Program-made: the position numbers and the translations under genes | The notes under the pieces: generated by a model | What the model was told of the DNA's origin: nothing | Seen by the model: the letters and a program-made list of their open reading frames with translations, nothing else | Database searches by the model: none | Source of the DNA: an uncultured Pseudomonadota bacterium | GTDB lineage: Bacteria; Pseudomonadota; Gammaproteobacteria; Steroidobacterales; Steroidobacteraceae | Length of the DNA stretch: 64,000 nt | Direction: 5' to 3' | Assembly: GCA_903868595.1 (NCBI GenBank) | Contig: CAIPVV010000010.1 | Span: 38,076 to 102,075, forward strand | Shown: piece by piece, positions 63,664 to 64,000 of the stretch | How the letters are laid out: the number at the start of each line of letters is the position of its first letter | Numbering within the stretch: the first letter of the stretch is position 1

Positions 63664-63922
63664 TTCTCATATTGGCGCAGTCGTCGTCACCACCTTCATC
63701 GGAAGTCTCATGCTTGTGCTTCAGATTTCCTGGGGAAATAAAAAATTATGTGGGAAAAGGCCCCCACCCGCCTTTCTCCAGGTCATAGGTTTTTCCGGGG
63801 TGCGGACCCGAAGGTGAGGAACGGCTCTTTCAGGCACCCGGCTTTTGATTTCCGTTCCAAATTGACTCGTATTTTCATCCTGCGCTGACCCCTTCCTACG
63901 TTCAATATCCCGCGCATTGGAG
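63664..63922. other. Intergenic stretch before the IS element
   Basis: No supported gene. A 75-codon frame on the minus strand (63721-63948) runs into the IS end and has no recognisable motif, so I leave it out. Confidence 0.3.
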
Positions 63923-64000
63923 TTGACCCGCTTTTGTGGACACCTCACTGTTGGATTCGGAGGAGTTCACGATGGCAGAGAAGACGGTCCGGTACACGCC
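63923..64000 (+). mobile_element. Left end of an IS3-like insertion sequence with the start of orfA
   Basis: TTGACCCGCTTTTGTGGACA (63923 on) looks like a terminal inverted repeat, followed by GGAGGAG and ATG 63972. The nine complete codons visible encode MAEKTVRYT, the usual opening of an IS3-family OrfA (a small HTH protein that fuses to OrfB by frameshift). The rest is outside the window, so the family is a judgement from this short piece. Confidence 0.5.

Larger units (their letters stand above)
59181..64000. mobile_element. Left part of a genomic island inserted at the 3' end of guaA
   Basis: Immediately after the guaA stop the sequence becomes AT-rich and then holds a tyrosine integrase, a Ser/Thr kinase-TPR gene and an IS3-like element, none of which belong to the core order of the preceding 59 kb. 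Integration at the 3' end of guaA by P4-like integrases is well known. I looked for a second copy of the guaA tail (GAGTGGGAATAA) to mark the right end and found none in the window, so the island continues past 64000. Confidence 0.7.

Noticed and set aside
63725..63750. GGGGAAATAAAAA near the right edge as attR of the guaA island
   Set aside because: Resembles the guaA tail only over GGGAATAAAAA with a mismatch and lacks the preceding codons; probably chance.

Overview
The window is a high-GC stretch of a gammaproteobacterial chromosome. Its gene order matches conserved blocks of that class: queA-tgt-yajC-secDF, xerD-dsbC, suhB/trmJ next to an isc-like locus, ndk-rlmN-pilF-rodZ-hisS-yfgM-bamB-der, and xseA divergent from guaBA. 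A pyrophosphate-dependent phosphofructokinase with a membrane H+-pyrophosphatase, and pcm upstream of tolC, point toward Xanthomonadales, Nevskiales or Steroidobacterales rather than enterics. No rRNA gene is present, so a closer placement is not possible from this window.

From 1 to about 59.2 kb the window is core genome. 1-4 kb: start of a TolC-type outer-membrane channel, a Pcm-like methyltransferase, a GGDEF/EAL protein and the remnant of a PAS sensor. 4-10.4 kb: the pyrophosphate block (hppA, an envelope protein of unknown function, pfp) divergent from adk, whose product carries a 90-residue Lys/Ala tail, then rnd. 10.5-14.8 kb: mpl, a Lon-N protein, a CAAX-type protease and cpdA. 15-22.9 kb: tkt-gapA-pgk-pyk, then a MoxR ATPase and a VWA protein. 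22.8-31.5 kb: peroxiredoxin, patatin, ETF-ubiquinone oxidoreductase, plsC, xerD, dsbC, fdxA, Nudix, a small zinc-finger protein, a decayed stretch and tRNA-Leu(CAA). 31.5-33.6 kb: an ECF sigma factor, a short membrane protein that may be its anti-sigma factor, and a tandem-PDZ protein. 33.7-42.3 kb: queA, a secreted protein of unknown function, tgt, yajC, secD, secF, terC and an amino-acid permease. 42.4-54.4 kb: suhB, trmJ, a cysteine desulfurase fused to a degenerate IscU-like domain, iscA and the ndk-to-der cluster, closed by an M23 peptidase. 54.6-59.2 kb: xseA, guaB and guaA.

From 59.18 kb to the end the character changes. A tyrosine integrase sits directly downstream of guaA, a known island insertion hotspot. 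It is preceded by AT-rich DNA with two families of short repeated motifs and followed by an 800-residue Ser/Thr kinase-TPR protein and the left part of an IS3-like element. This is the left edge of a genomic island; its right end is outside the window.

The observations most worth following are the island kinase with the repeat-rich integrase control region, the absence of any ordinary start codon for guaA (an ATT with a good ribosome binding site is the best candidate), the desulfurase-IscU-like fusion that lacks two of the three scaffold cysteines, the sigma/membrane/tandem-PDZ module, and the histone-like tail on adenylate kinase.
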